A stretch of DNA of 64,000 nucleotides from JAAYAO01 sp051133435 (lineage in GTDB: Bacteria > Actinomycetota > Actinomycetes > Propionibacteriales > Propionibacteriaceae): assembly GCF_051133435.1 (NCBI RefSeq), contig NZ_JBPGNY010000006.1, positions 1 through 64,000 of the forward strand. The letters run 5' to 3'. A program made the position numbers and the translations under genes. The notes under the pieces are model-generated. The model was given only the letters and a program-made list of their open reading frames with translations. It was not told the origin of the DNA and did not search any database. Below, piece after piece: positions 24,913-32,414 of this stretch (position 1 is its first letter; each line of letters starts with the position of its first letter).

Positions 24913-25713
24913 CTACCCCTTTCGCCGACGGCGCCTCGGCGGGGAGACCCCGGTGGTGCGGTACAGGTCGATCCAGGCTCCGAGGTTCAGCGCGCCGGGC
25001 AGGGCATCGGGACGGATCCCGCGGGCCGACAGCCACCTGCCTGCCGCGCGTGGCGTCGCCAGGGAGGTGGTGCGGGCCAGGATCTGGGCCAAGCCTCGTC
25101 CGGGGCCGGTGTAGACCCGATGCACCAGGGCTTGGAACTGACGCCGCTGTGCCATCGGTAGCGGTGGCACTTCGCGGCGGTGCATGGTCAGGATGCCGCC
25201 GTCGACCCCGGGACGTGGACTGAAGGCCCGGGCGGGGACGCGTCCGTGCAGGCTGAACTCGAACCAGGGTTCCCATTGCGAGGTCATCATCGTGGTGTTG
25301 CCGACCCCGGCCCGGCGCCGGGCCACCTCCCATTGCATCAGCAACACCGCGTCGGTCCAGGCCGGGGCGTGCAGAACGCGGCGCAGCATCGCGGTGGTCA
25401 GATGGAAGGGCAGGTTTGCGACCAGCACATGCGGGTGATGCGGGAGTCGGTATTTCAGGAAGTCGGCGGTGACGACATCGACCCTCCCGGGCAGCCGGGT
25501 ACGCAGTCGCCGGGCCAGCCGGGGATCGATCTCGACGGCGGTCAGTGGTCGGCCGAGCCGGGCCAAGTGGGTGGTGATGGCACCGTCGCCGGGGCCGATT
25601 TCGATGATCGGGCCGGATGTTTCGGCGACCAGCGCGGTGATGGTGTCGATGGTGGATCGGTCGGTCAGGAAGTTCTGGCCGTGCTCGTGACGGCCGTGGT
25701 GATGGGTGGGCAC
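24913..25713 (-). CDS. erm: Erm-type 23S rRNA adenine-N6 methyltransferase (copy 2)
   Basis: A 266-residue member of the same erm(X)-like group as copy 1. It has RHEHGQNFL, IEIGPGDGAI, NLPFH, HAPAWTDA and EVARRRAGVG, and a basic end (PPRRRRRKG). It is expected to methylate A2058 of 23S rRNA. The GTG at 25713 has GGAG six bases upstream, the same layout as copy 1. It differs from copy 1 across the whole length, so it is not a recent duplicate. It lies outside the mobile island beside a two-component/ABC export system, and its leader and hairpins are conserved. It may be the resident gene, with copy 1 the arrival. Confidence 0.93.
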   Translation of the reverse strand: MPTHHHGRHEHGQNFLTDRSTIDTITALVAETSGPIIEIGPGDGAITTHLARLGRPLTAVEIDPRLARRLRTRLPGRVDVVTADFLKYRLPHHPHVLVANLPFHLTTAMLRRVLHAPAWTDAVLLMQWEVARRRAGVGNTTMMTSQWEPWFEFSLHGRVPARAFSPRPGVDGGILTMHRREVPPLPMAQRRQFQALVHRVYTGPGRGLAQILARTTSLATPRAAGRWLSARGIRPDALPGALNLGAWIDLYRTTGVSPPRRRRRKG

Positions 25714-25852
25714 TGGCTGCTCCGTGGTCGTGGCGGAGCCGGGCACACTGCAAGAGCCGCCCGGCGAGGTACCGGGGGCGGGAGCATGGAAGCTCTGCTC
25801 GCCGCCGTCAGCGGCTGCGCAACCGCAGCGAAGCAGTGCCAGTGAAAGACAT
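25714..25852 (-). promoter_or_regulatory. erm copy 2 translational attenuator
   Basis: The layout is as for copy 1. TGCTCC in the mRNA (complement of 25781-25786) is an exact partner of GGAGCA at the ribosome site (complement of 25718-25723). A GC-rich hairpin (GCCGGGC/GCCCGGC type) lies between. The sequence has diverged from copy 1 while the pairings have been kept. Confidence 0.65.
25808..25852 (-). CDS. erm copy 2 leader peptide with RLR motif
   Basis: The reading frame MSFTGTASLRLRSR has 14 codons, the same length as the copy 1 leader. Its last ten residues are identical, while the first four differ and the coding bases differ at several silent sites. This is what is expected if the peptide sequence itself is under selection for macrolide-dependent stalling. 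Confidence 0.8.
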   Translation of the reverse strand: MSFTGTASLRLRSR

Positions 25853-25910
25853 GCCGCCAGCCTAGGTCGCCACCCACCGCACCTGCCACCGATTTATTCG
25901 GGGGCTCGGG

Positions 25911-27161
25911 TCAGGTACGTACCCGGCGGTCTTTGCCGACGGCGAAGGCGACGATCAACTGGACGGTGGCCATGGCGGTCAGCATTCCCAGGCTGGCGGT
26001 CCAGCCGCCGGTCCATTCGGCCATGAACCCGGCTCCGATCGGCCCGACGGCGGCCAAGAGGTATCCGATCGACTGGGCCATCCCGGACAGTTGGGTGGTT
26101 TCCTGTTGGTCGCGTCCGCGCAGGCTGATCAGAGTCAGCCCGGCAACCAGGGAGGCCCCGGATCCGGCGCCGGCGATCAGAACCCAGCCCAGGGCCAGCT
26201 GCGGCAGAGCGATCAGCCCGACCAGGCCGATCAGCATCGGGATGCTGGCCGCCAATGCTGCGGGCAGCACATTGGTGCCGCGCACCAGCCGGGGTGCGGT
26301 GAACACCCCGACCAGGGCCGCGAGTTGGAAGACGAACAGCAGCACACCGGATTCCTGTGGGGTGCGGCCGATGGCCAGCCCGATCGTCGGCAGCCAGGTG
26401 GCGACGACGAAGAAGTGGGTCGATTGCAGGCCCATGAAGGCAGTCACCAACCAGGCGGTGGGTTGGCGCCACACCGAAACGGGCCGGCCCGAGACCGGCT
26501 CCGGCTCCTCCACCGGACGGGCTGCGGCCCGGGTGCGGGGCAGCCACAACAGCGCCACCAGGGCGGCGGGGATCGCCCAGAAGGCCAGGGCTCCACGCCA
26601 GCCGACCACCTCCGACATCGGGACGGCGATCACCGAGGCGATCGCAGCACCGATCGTCATGCAGGCCGAGTAGATGCCCGTCGCGCGGGCCACCTTGCCG
26701 GCGTAGTCACGTTTCAGCACCGTCGGCACCAGCACATTGCCGACCGCGACGGCGCAACCGAGCACCGCCGTCCCGGCCCACAGTCCGAGGCCGCCGCCGT
26801 AGGAGCGCAGCAACACTCCGAGCACGATGCCGATCAGGGCTGCCATCAGGGCCCGCTCCACCCCGAAGCGGCGTGCCGGGTGGTGCACCAGCGGTGAGAT
26901 CAGGGCCAGTGCCACCAGGGGAACCGCCCCGAGGGTTCCCTGGACACCTTCGCTCAACTGCAGGTCCGCCCCCAGTTGCGGCAGCACCGACCCGACCGCG
27001 GTCATGGCCGGACGCAGGTTGAACGCGACGGCGAAGATCAGTGCCGTCGTCACCGCAGCACGAAGGGTCGTGTTCGACCGTCGCTGTTCCGGTGAGTTGC
27101 CGCCGTCCATCTGCGGATCGTAAGCCACCAAGGCGTCGCGGCTCACCCGTCGCCGGTTCAC
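25911..27161 (-). CDS. CynX/NimT-family MFS transporter
   Basis: A 416-residue protein with 12 membrane segments. The family stretch AVAFNLRPAMTAVGSVLPQL lies near the start, with the later blocks GNVLVPTVLKRDYAGKVARATGIYSACM and LISLRGRDQQETTQLSGMAQSIGYLLAA. CynX-type proteins move cyanate, nitroimidazole-like or other small anionic compounds, usually outward. The substrate cannot be read from sequence. The exact start is uncertain (27161, or an ATG about 17 codons in). It reads toward the erm leader. Confidence 0.85.
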   Translation of the reverse strand: MNRRRVSRDALVAYDPQMDGGNSPEQRRSNTTLRAAVTTALIFAVAFNLRPAMTAVGSVLPQLGADLQLSEGVQGTLGAVPLVALALISPLVHHPARRFGVERALMAALIGIVLGVLLRSYGGGLGLWAGTAVLGCAVAVGNVLVPTVLKRDYAGKVARATGIYSACMTIGAAIASVIAVPMSEVVGWRGALAFWAIPAALVALLWLPRTRAAARPVEEPEPVSGRPVSVWRQPTAWLVTAFMGLQSTHFFVVATWLPTIGLAIGRTPQESGVLLFVFQLAALVGVFTAPRLVRGTNVLPAALAASIPMLIGLVGLIALPQLALGWVLIAGAGSGASLVAGLTLISLRGRDQQETTQLSGMAQSIGYLLAAVGPIGAGFMAEWTGGWTASLGMLTAMATVQLIVAFAVGKDRRVRT

Positions 27162-27208
27162 CTGAAGGGCTGGTGTGGCAGCACGGAGGTTGCCTTTAGG
27201 CTCGAGGC

Positions 27209-27808
27209 ATGAGTACCGCTAAGACGATGACCACCCTGATCGCCGGCTTGGCCGCCTTGACCCTGTTGGGTGCCTGCGCCCCCAACGACCCGGAGCCGAC
27301 CGACCCGGCGGAGCCGACCGCTACTCAGGAGGCTCCCCCGGCCGACCCGACCCCGGGTGAGGCCGAGAGCTCACCGAAGTCGGACGATGATGACAAGCAG
27401 GGAGCCGACATCGAGAAGGGCTTCGCTGCTGTCGAGTTGGCCGAGTCCGAGACTTCCAACGGAAAGGCGATCAGCCTGGACTGGGACGACGACGGCCATT
27501 GGAAGGTCGACGTCATCGAAGGGAAGACCGAACGCGAGTTCACGATCAACGCCGACGGCACCGAGGTGATCGAGGTCGAGGACGACGATGCCGACAGTGA
27601 TGATGTCGAGCGGTTGTCGAAGGCCTCGGTGAGCCTCACCGACGCGGTGCGCAAGGCGATGGGCGAGGTCGAGGGCACGCTCGACACGGCGGAACTGGAC
27701 GAGGTGGACTCCAACGTCGCCTGGGAGGTCGAGATCGACACCCCCGAGGGTGACGACGTCTCGATCTACATCAACGCGGCCAGCGGCGAGGTTCTGAACC
27801 GCGGCTGA
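27209..27808 (+). CDS. PepSY-domain lipoprotein
   Basis: The 199-residue protein has a lipoprotein signal peptide (hydrophobic core then LLGAC, lipidated Cys at about 23), an Asp/Glu/Pro-rich linker, and two PepSY-like repeats (about 70-115: FAAVELAESETSNGKAISLDWDD, DVIEGKTEREFTINADGTEV; about 140-195: LTDAVRKAMGEVEGTLDTAEL, IYINAASGEVL). PepSY domains bind or restrain peptidases and metals on the outer face of the membrane. The protein is very acidic. It is divergent from cynX and convergent with the thioesterase gene. Confidence 0.85.
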   Translation: MSTAKTMTTLIAGLAALTLLGACAPNDPEPTDPAEPTATQEAPPADPTPGEAESSPKSDDDDKQGADIEKGFAAVELAESETSNGKAISLDWDDDGHWKVDVIEGKTEREFTINADGTEVIEVEDDDADSDDVERLSKASVSLTDAVRKAMGEVEGTLDTAELDEVDSNVAWEVEIDTPEGDDVSIYINAASGEVLNRG

Positions 27809-27850
27809 CGTCCGCTTTCGGCGACCAGAACCTCCGACACCGGTTTCGCC

Positions 27851-27930
27851 GGTACCAAAACTTCCAACTCACCCGCCGTTTCGGCCCAGATCGGGTCAGA
27901 TCGGACGGGTGAGTTGGCGGTTTTGGTACC
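27851..27930. repeat. 80-bp palindromic intergenic repeat, copy C
   Basis: The left arm starts GGTACCAAAACTTCCAACTC and the right arm ends GTTGGCGGTTTTGGTACC. It is followed by two shorter echoes of the end, TTTTTGGTACCGCAG and TCTTAGGTACTGC, at 27931-27962. It lies between the convergent stops of the PepSY lipoprotein and the thioesterase, a natural bidirectional terminator site. Confidence 0.85.
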
Positions 27931-27969
27931 GCAGTTTTTGGTACCGCAGTCTTAGGTACTGCTTTGTGC

Positions 27970-28350
27970 TCAGACCAGCCGGCAACTGACCCGGGCGGTA
28001 CACAACCGGCGTCCGGAGTCGTCGACCAGCACCACCTCGTAGCTGGTGGTAGTGCGTCCCAGGTGAATGGCGGTGGCGGTGCCGGTCACCCAGCCCTCGG
28101 TGGCCGAGCGGTGGTGGGTGGCGTTGATCTCGGTGCCGACCGCTTTCATCCCCCGGGGCTCGCCGTGCAGGTAGGAGCCGATCGAGGCGAGGGTTTCGGC
28201 CAGCACACAACTGGCTCCGCCGTGCCACAGGCCCACCGGCTGGGTATTTCCCTCCACCGGCATTCGGCCGACCATCCGCTCGGGGGTGGCCTCGGTCAGT
28301 TCCAGGCCCATCTTCGTATCGAGCGCGCTGTCCACGATGTGCTGCGTCAT
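27970..28350 (-). CDS. PaaI-family hotdog thioesterase
   Basis: The ATG at 28350 gives 126 residues, the normal length for this family. The hotdog fold pattern is present with the catalytic segment WHGGASCVLAETLAS (HGG plus downstream Glu) and GTEINATHHRSA. Such enzymes hydrolyse aromatic or fatty acyl-CoA thioesters; menaquinone-pathway 1,4-dihydroxy-2-naphthoyl-CoA is another common substrate. Which applies here is not shown. A longer upstream reading is unrelated to the family. Confidence 0.85.
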   Translation of the reverse strand: MTQHIVDSALDTKMGLELTEATPERMVGRMPVEGNTQPVGLWHGGASCVLAETLASIGSYLHGEPRGMKAVGTEINATHHRSATEGWVTGTATAIHLGRTTTSYEVVLVDDSGRRLCTARVSCRLV

Positions 28351-28360
28351 GGCCGACAAT

Positions 28361-29413
28361 CTAGGGCAAAGCGGCGGCGGCCTTGCTGATTCGGGAAGCA
28401 GCCGGGAACCGCTGCTCGGGAAAGGGCTCGGTCTGCACCCCACCGCGGGCCCGTTTCCACACCCCACGCACGGTTCCGTCCAGCACCACGGTGGGACGGA
28501 ACATGCCGTTCTTGCCGGGCACCACGAGTTGTTCGTGTTCGGGGTCGAGGGTGCAGGAACGGTCTTTGTAACCCAGGATCAACTCGTCGAAGCCGGGCAG
28601 CAGGAACAAGCCGGCGGCCTCCTTGCGGTGTTCGGCCAGCAGATCGGGCAGGGCCGGGTCGTACCAGTACCGCGTCCCGTCGATGTCGGCATCGGCCAGT
28701 GCGTCGCCCGCGACGGCGATCGCCTGCTTGGCGTCGCGGACGGTGAGCCCGGTCCAGCGGACGAAGTCGGCAACGGTGGCCGGCCCGTGGGAGGTGAAGT
28801 ACCGGGTGGCCCACTCCCCCAGGGCTTCCTCCCCGGCCGGGGTGTACGGGTCGGGCACGAGATCATCGAGGACGCAGAAGAGTTGCTCCTTGTCGCGAAT
28901 CGGCCCCTGCACCAGCACCCCGGTGTAGCTCAATACCGACAGCAGGTGGTATCCCCGGCCGGGTACCTCCAGGTAGCCGTGCGGCTCCCACAGTTCCAGC
29001 ACCTCGGCGCGGGTCAGCGGCCCGCGCTCACGAATCGCCGCCACCGCCAACTCACCGCTGTGGGCGAGCATCGCCTCGTCCAGACCCAACTCGGCACGGC
29101 GACGGGCCGATTGGGCGAACACCCGCGGCCCGGTCAGCGCGCACATCCAGCCGATGTCGACCCCACGGGTGAAGTGCAGCGTGCCGCGCATCGGCCACGA
29201 CCGCACCAGGCCGCCGTCGGCGAAGGCCTGCCGCACCGCATCGACCGACCGTCCGCTGGTGCGCAGCGCCACCGAGACCAGGGCTCCGGGCAGGTCCTGG
29301 GCCTGGACGCAGCCGAGATGGCGCACCACCTCGACCGGATCGTCCGCCTGCTCGCCGACCAACCGCTGGGCCACGATGCGGGCCGAACTGATGTCACCGG
29401 GTGTGAAAACCAT
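28361..29413 (-). CDS. Winged-helix AlkZ-like (HTH_42) protein
   Basis: A 350-residue protein of the HTH_42 superfamily that includes the interstrand-crosslink DNA glycosylase AlkZ. The QxQ catalytic signature is present near the N-terminus (GCVQAQDLPGAL), followed by RSWPMRGTLHFT and, toward the C-terminus, GLFLLPGFDELILGYKDRS and FRPTVVLDGTVRGVWKR, all conserved in the family. AlkZ unhooks crosslinks made by azinomycin B, while other members have broader alkylation repair roles. It lies next to the thioesterase on the same strand and divergent from the sulfur operon. Confidence 0.78.
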   Translation of the reverse strand: MVFTPGDISSARIVAQRLVGEQADDPVEVVRHLGCVQAQDLPGALVSVALRTSGRSVDAVRQAFADGGLVRSWPMRGTLHFTRGVDIGWMCALTGPRVFAQSARRRAELGLDEAMLAHSGELAVAAIRERGPLTRAEVLELWEPHGYLEVPGRGYHLLSVLSYTGVLVQGPIRDKEQLFCVLDDLVPDPYTPAGEEALGEWATRYFTSHGPATVADFVRWTGLTVRDAKQAIAVAGDALADADIDGTRYWYDPALPDLLAEHRKEAAGLFLLPGFDELILGYKDRSCTLDPEHEQLVVPGKNGMFRPTVVLDGTVRGVWKRARGGVQTEPFPEQRFPAASRISKAAAALP

Positions 29414-29985
29414 GCGGTCCTCCCTGAGCGGATGGGCGTTTCATTGTGTGCACTGGGTGCACCGATGTCGAGGGCTCACCCCAACCGTCGTACCGAAAAA
29501 TGAGACGCCATTTCACAACGCAGGAGTTCTTGCCCTAGCGTGCAGAGCATTCCATCCGGGCTTCGGCCCATTCAGGCAAGGACATTTCCTTCATGATTCG
29601 ACTCGCGGACTCCCGCCGGCCCCACACCGTACGCAGCGCGTACGGCATGTGCGTCGCTGTGGCCCGTCCGTGTTGTTGTCGCGCCTGACGCTCGTCGGCT
29701 GACCCCGGCTGCCCCCGGCAGCACGGTCCTCTCCGGCACCACCGGACGCCTCGTCGTCCCTCCGCACATCCCGGTCTCGGCTCTGCCGTGGCCGACCGAT
29801 CGATGTGATCCACCAATCCCTCGACCGTTGTGCTTCCATCCCCGGCCGCATATCCGGTGATCGGCGCGCTCACAAAGCTCCCCCGACTGCTCCGGTAGGC
29901 CGCCCGGCTGACCCGCCGGCCCATTGCTCGACCGTCCCGCGCACCGCCCGGGACAGATCCTTCGCACCCATTTCGGAGTAAACCC
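29414..29985. promoter_or_regulatory. 572-bp leader region of the thiosulfate operon
   Basis: This long gap separates the divergent AlkZ-like gene and the thiosulfate transporter. It has a short inverted repeat AAATG (29498-29502) and CATTT (29509-29513), and a possible -10 box TAGCGT (29536-29541). A 31-codon frame ends in three successive cysteines (29593-29688). The nearly 300 bases between that peptide and the transporter start are GC-rich with no good protein. Together this suggests a cysteine-sensitive attenuator rather than a missing gene. Confidence 0.6.
29593..29688 (+). CDS. Poly-cysteine leader peptide of the sulfur operon
   Basis: This 31-residue frame ends VARPCCCRA and has a further Cys at position 20. 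AAGGA lies about eleven bases before the ATG. Poly-cysteine leader peptides of this kind are known in mycobacteria (cysteine-responsive upstream ORFs), where scarce charged Cys-tRNA stalls the ribosome and lets the downstream sulfur genes be expressed. Here it lies 297 bp upstream of a thiosulfate importer and TusA, exactly the kind of operon that would need such control. Expression has not been shown. Confidence 0.7.
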   Translation: MIRLADSRRPHTVRSAYGMCVAVARPCCCRA

Positions 29986-31047
29986 ATGATTCTCACCGGA
30001 CTTCTGCTGGGCATTGTGCTCGGCTTCGTTCTGCAACGCGGACGCTTCTGCGTCACCGGCGCCTTCCGCGACGTGTGGCTGTCGCGTTCCACCCGCTGGC
30101 TGACCGCCTTCGGACTGGCGATCGCGGTGCAGGCCGTGCTCGTGCAGTTTCTGCTCGCGTTCGGCCTGATTCAGGTCAAGGTGCCCCAGATCGCCTGGCT
30201 CGCCGTGGCCGGCGGCTCCCTGATCTTCGGCATCGGCATCGTGCTGGCCGGCGGCTGCGCAACCGGCACCTACTACCGCTCCGGCGAAGGCCTGATCGGT
30301 TCTTGGATCGCCCTGATCTTCTACGCCCTGCTCGCCTCGGTGATGAAGTACGGCGCGTTGCGGCCGGTCAACGACGCGGCCCGTGCCGGCAAGTCGGAAC
30401 TCACCACCATCCACGACTCCCTCGGTATCAGCCCCTGGATCCCGGTCGTCGCACTCGTGGCCGTGGTGGCCTGGGGTATCACCCGGCAGCGTGCCCAACG
30501 CGTCGCGACCCTGCCGCCGAAACCGGGTCGTTCTGCCCTGGCGCACCGGCTGGTGGGCAAACCGTGGAGCCCCTATGCGACCGCGATCGTGGTCGGCGTC
30601 CTCGCCGCGGTGGCCTACCCCCTGTCGAACGCCACCGGACGAGCCGCCGGGATGGGGATCACCACCCCGTCGGCCAATATCGTGCAGTTCCTGACCACCG
30701 GTGATGCGAGCCTCATCGACTGGGGCGTGCTCTTCGTGCTCGGCCTGATTCCGGGTTCGTTCATCGCGGCCAAGTTGTCGGGTGAGTTCAAGCTGCGGGT
30801 GCCGGACGCCCCGACCACCGTGCGCGCGATTGCCGGCGGCGCGGCGATGGGCGTCGGCGCGGCCCTCGCCGGTGGCTGCACGATCGGCAACTCCTTGGTG
30901 CAGACCGCCCTGTTCAGCTACCAGGGCTGGGTCGCCTTCGTGTTCACCCTGCTCGGGGTGGGCATCGGCGCCCGCTACTTCATCCAGACCCACCGACGGG
31001 CCGGTGCCGCACCGGTTGCCCTGCCCCGCGTCGGCGCCAACAACTGA
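29986..31047 (+). CDS. tsuA: YeeE/YedE-family thiosulfate importer (TsuA-like)
   Basis: A 353-residue, about nine-helix membrane protein. It has the conserved cysteine motifs along the thiosulfate path: QRGRFCVTGAFRD near the N-terminus, LAGGCATGTYYRSGEG at about 85-100, and LAGGCTIGNSLVQTALFS near the C-terminus. TsuA-type proteins take up thiosulfate, the ion passing from cysteine to cysteine. GGAG precedes the ATG. It is followed 23 bp later by a TusA-like protein, the usual partner (TsuB), which accepts sulfur inside the cell. The poly-cysteine leader upstream suggests induction on cysteine shortage. Confidence 0.9.
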   Translation: MILTGLLLGIVLGFVLQRGRFCVTGAFRDVWLSRSTRWLTAFGLAIAVQAVLVQFLLAFGLIQVKVPQIAWLAVAGGSLIFGIGIVLAGGCATGTYYRSGEGLIGSWIALIFYALLASVMKYGALRPVNDAARAGKSELTTIHDSLGISPWIPVVALVAVVAWGITRQRAQRVATLPPKPGRSALAHRLVGKPWSPYATAIVVGVLAAVAYPLSNATGRAAGMGITTPSANIVQFLTTGDASLIDWGVLFVLGLIPGSFIAAKLSGEFKLRVPDAPTTVRAIAGGAAMGVGAALAGGCTIGNSLVQTALFSYQGWVAFVFTLLGVGIGARYFIQTHRRAGAAPVALPRVGANN

Positions 31048-31070
31048 TCATCGACAGACAGGAAAGAACC

Positions 31071-31397
31071 ATGAGCATTCTGAACCGCTTTCGCACCGCC
31101 AAGAACGTCGTCACCTCCCCGGTCAGCCCCGACGTCGAGACGATCACCCCACTCGATTCGGCCACCGAGGCCCGGCGCTACCAACTGAACACCCTCGGTC
31201 AGGTCTGCCCCTTCCCGCTGGTGGAGGCCAAGCAGGCGATGCAGCAGTTGAACTCCGGGGACGAGTTGGTGATCGACTTCGACTGCACCCAGGCCACCGA
31301 TTCGATTCCGCACTGGGCGGCTGCGGCCGGACACCCGGTGACGCACTTCGAGCAGGTGGGTGAGGCGGCCTGGACGATCACGGTCCGGAAGGCCTGA
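31071..31397 (+). CDS. TusA-family sulfur carrier (TsuB-like)
   Basis: A 108-residue protein with a 35-residue N-terminal extension and then the TusA/SirA domain. It carries the sulfur-binding CPFP motif in LGQVCPFPLVEAKQAMQQL and the ...ATDSIPHWAAAAGHPV segment. It probably takes sulfur from the importer as a persulfide and passes it to cysteine synthesis or other acceptors. It is co-transcribed with tsuA and followed by a strong terminator. Confidence 0.9.
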   Translation: MSILNRFRTAKNVVTSPVSPDVETITPLDSATEARRYQLNTLGQVCPFPLVEAKQAMQQLNSGDELVIDFDCTQATDSIPHWAAAAGHPVTHFEQVGEAAWTITVRKA

Positions 31398-31418
31398 GGA
31401 CACCGGCCCGAACCGGAC

Positions 31419-31451
31419 GCGCGGGGTGTTGCGATTCGCAACACCCCGCGC
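31419..31451. terminator. Perfect 15-bp stem-loop terminator
   Basis: GCGCGGGGTGTTGCG (31419-31433) pairs fully with CGCAACACCCCGCGC (31437-31451) around a 3-nt loop. It lies between the convergent stops of the TusA-like gene and the MBL-fold gene. Confidence 0.85.
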
Positions 31452-31471
31452 AGCGTCGAACATGCCGGCGG

Positions 31472-32320
31472 CTAGGTGAGGTGGTCGTGGATGCCCGAGA
31501 CCCAGTCCGCGTAACGGCGGGCCGATCGCTGGACGGCGTCGTGGGCGTCTTGGGGCAGACACCTGCCGAAGTTGTTGTAGAGGCGGTCGAAGTCATAGCG
31601 GGCGACGTGTTTTGCGATCCGGGTCACGACATCGGCCGACAGCGGGATCATGTTCGGGAACGAGCGCATGAAGGTGACCCAACCGGCGGCCGGAGTGGGG
31701 AAGATCGTGTCACCGCCGAACAACACTCCCCCGCCGTCCCGCCCGCGCCAGTGCACCACCACGCTTCCCGGAAAATGACCCCCGGGCTGGCTGGCGACCA
31801 TGTCCTCGGCCAAGCGCAGTTCCCCGTCCCAGATCACCGTGTTGGTGGGCCGGTGACCCAGCCACTGCTCGTCCTTGGCCGAGATGTAGACCGGGCAGTG
31901 GCCGAAGGCCTCCGACCACAACGACTGCAGCCCGTACATGTGCGGATGCGAGGCGATGATCCCGGCCAGCCCACCGAGGCGGGCGACCTCGGCGATGGCC
32001 CGGTCATCGATGTGAGTCGGTACTTCGATCATCACCGGCCCGGCGGCCGTTTCGACCAGGAGCGGGGTCTGGCCGATACCGGGGCAATCGTGCTGGGTGA
32101 TTGCGTGGACGCCCGGTTCCAGCTCGGCGATCGACAGGTGTGCCGCCGGCTCCGGTTCGCGCGGGTCGAGCCAGTGCTGACCGTCGGGCGGCAGGTACTG
32201 GCGGTCGTCCGCGCAGATCGGGCACACGGTGCTGTCGGCGCCGGTGGTCTCAGCGCTGCGTTCGACACCACAGGTCGAGCACTGGACGACGGGGGTGGTT
32301 GCTGTCAAAGCTGCTCCCAA
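31472..32320 (-). CDS. MBL-fold protein with N-terminal zinc ribbon
   Basis: A 282-residue protein. Residues 12-40 are a CxxC...CxxC zinc ribbon (CSTCG, then CPICADD). The rest is a metallo-beta-lactamase fold with EVPTHIDDRAIAEV and a downstream GGDTIFP. The usual HxHxDH metal motif is replaced by SHPHMYGLQSLW, so metal binding or chemistry is probably altered. It is divergent from soxR, with a perfect SoxR-like palindrome inside its promoter. Redox control is therefore likely; the reaction is unknown. Confidence 0.82.
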   Translation of the reverse strand: MGAALTATTPVVQCSTCGVERSAETTGADSTVCPICADDRQYLPPDGQHWLDPREPEPAAHLSIAELEPGVHAITQHDCPGIGQTPLLVETAAGPVMIEVPTHIDDRAIAEVARLGGLAGIIASHPHMYGLQSLWSEAFGHCPVYISAKDEQWLGHRPTNTVIWDGELRLAEDMVASQPGGHFPGSVVVHWRGRDGGGVLFGGDTIFPTPAAGWVTFMRSFPNMIPLSADVVTRIAKHVARYDFDRLYNNFGRCLPQDAHDAVQRSARRYADWVSGIHDHLT

Positions 32321-32365
32321 GAGTTCTCCGGGGCCGCTCGGTACGGCCCACGAAAACAGCCTTGA

Positions 32366-32385
32366 ACTTCAAGTGCACTTGAAGT
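32366..32385. promoter_or_regulatory. SoxR operator in a 19-bp-spacer promoter
   Basis: ACTTCAAGTGCACTTGAAGT is a perfect 20-bp palindrome. It sits between a -35 TTGACT and a -10-like AAGGCT on the minus strand with a 19-bp spacer, the overlong spacing that MerR-family activators correct by twisting DNA. The same holds on the plus strand toward soxR (TTGAAC, 19 bp, AAGACC). It probably serves the MBL gene, and possibly soxR itself. Confidence 0.8.
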
Positions 32386-32414
32386 CAAGACCTGATCTTG
32401 GCAAGCTGCCCGAC

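Noticed and set aside
24785..25753. Long N-terminal extension of the histidine kinase frame through the erm region
   Set aside because: The extension is Arg/Pro-rich, runs across the palindromic repeat and the erm gene in another frame, and has no family support. The ATG at 24784 gives a normal kinase.
29535..30993. Two long minus-strand frames opposite the thiosulfate transporter and its leader
   Set aside because: They are compositionally odd (Gly/Arg/His-rich), overlap the supported tsuA gene and have no domain.
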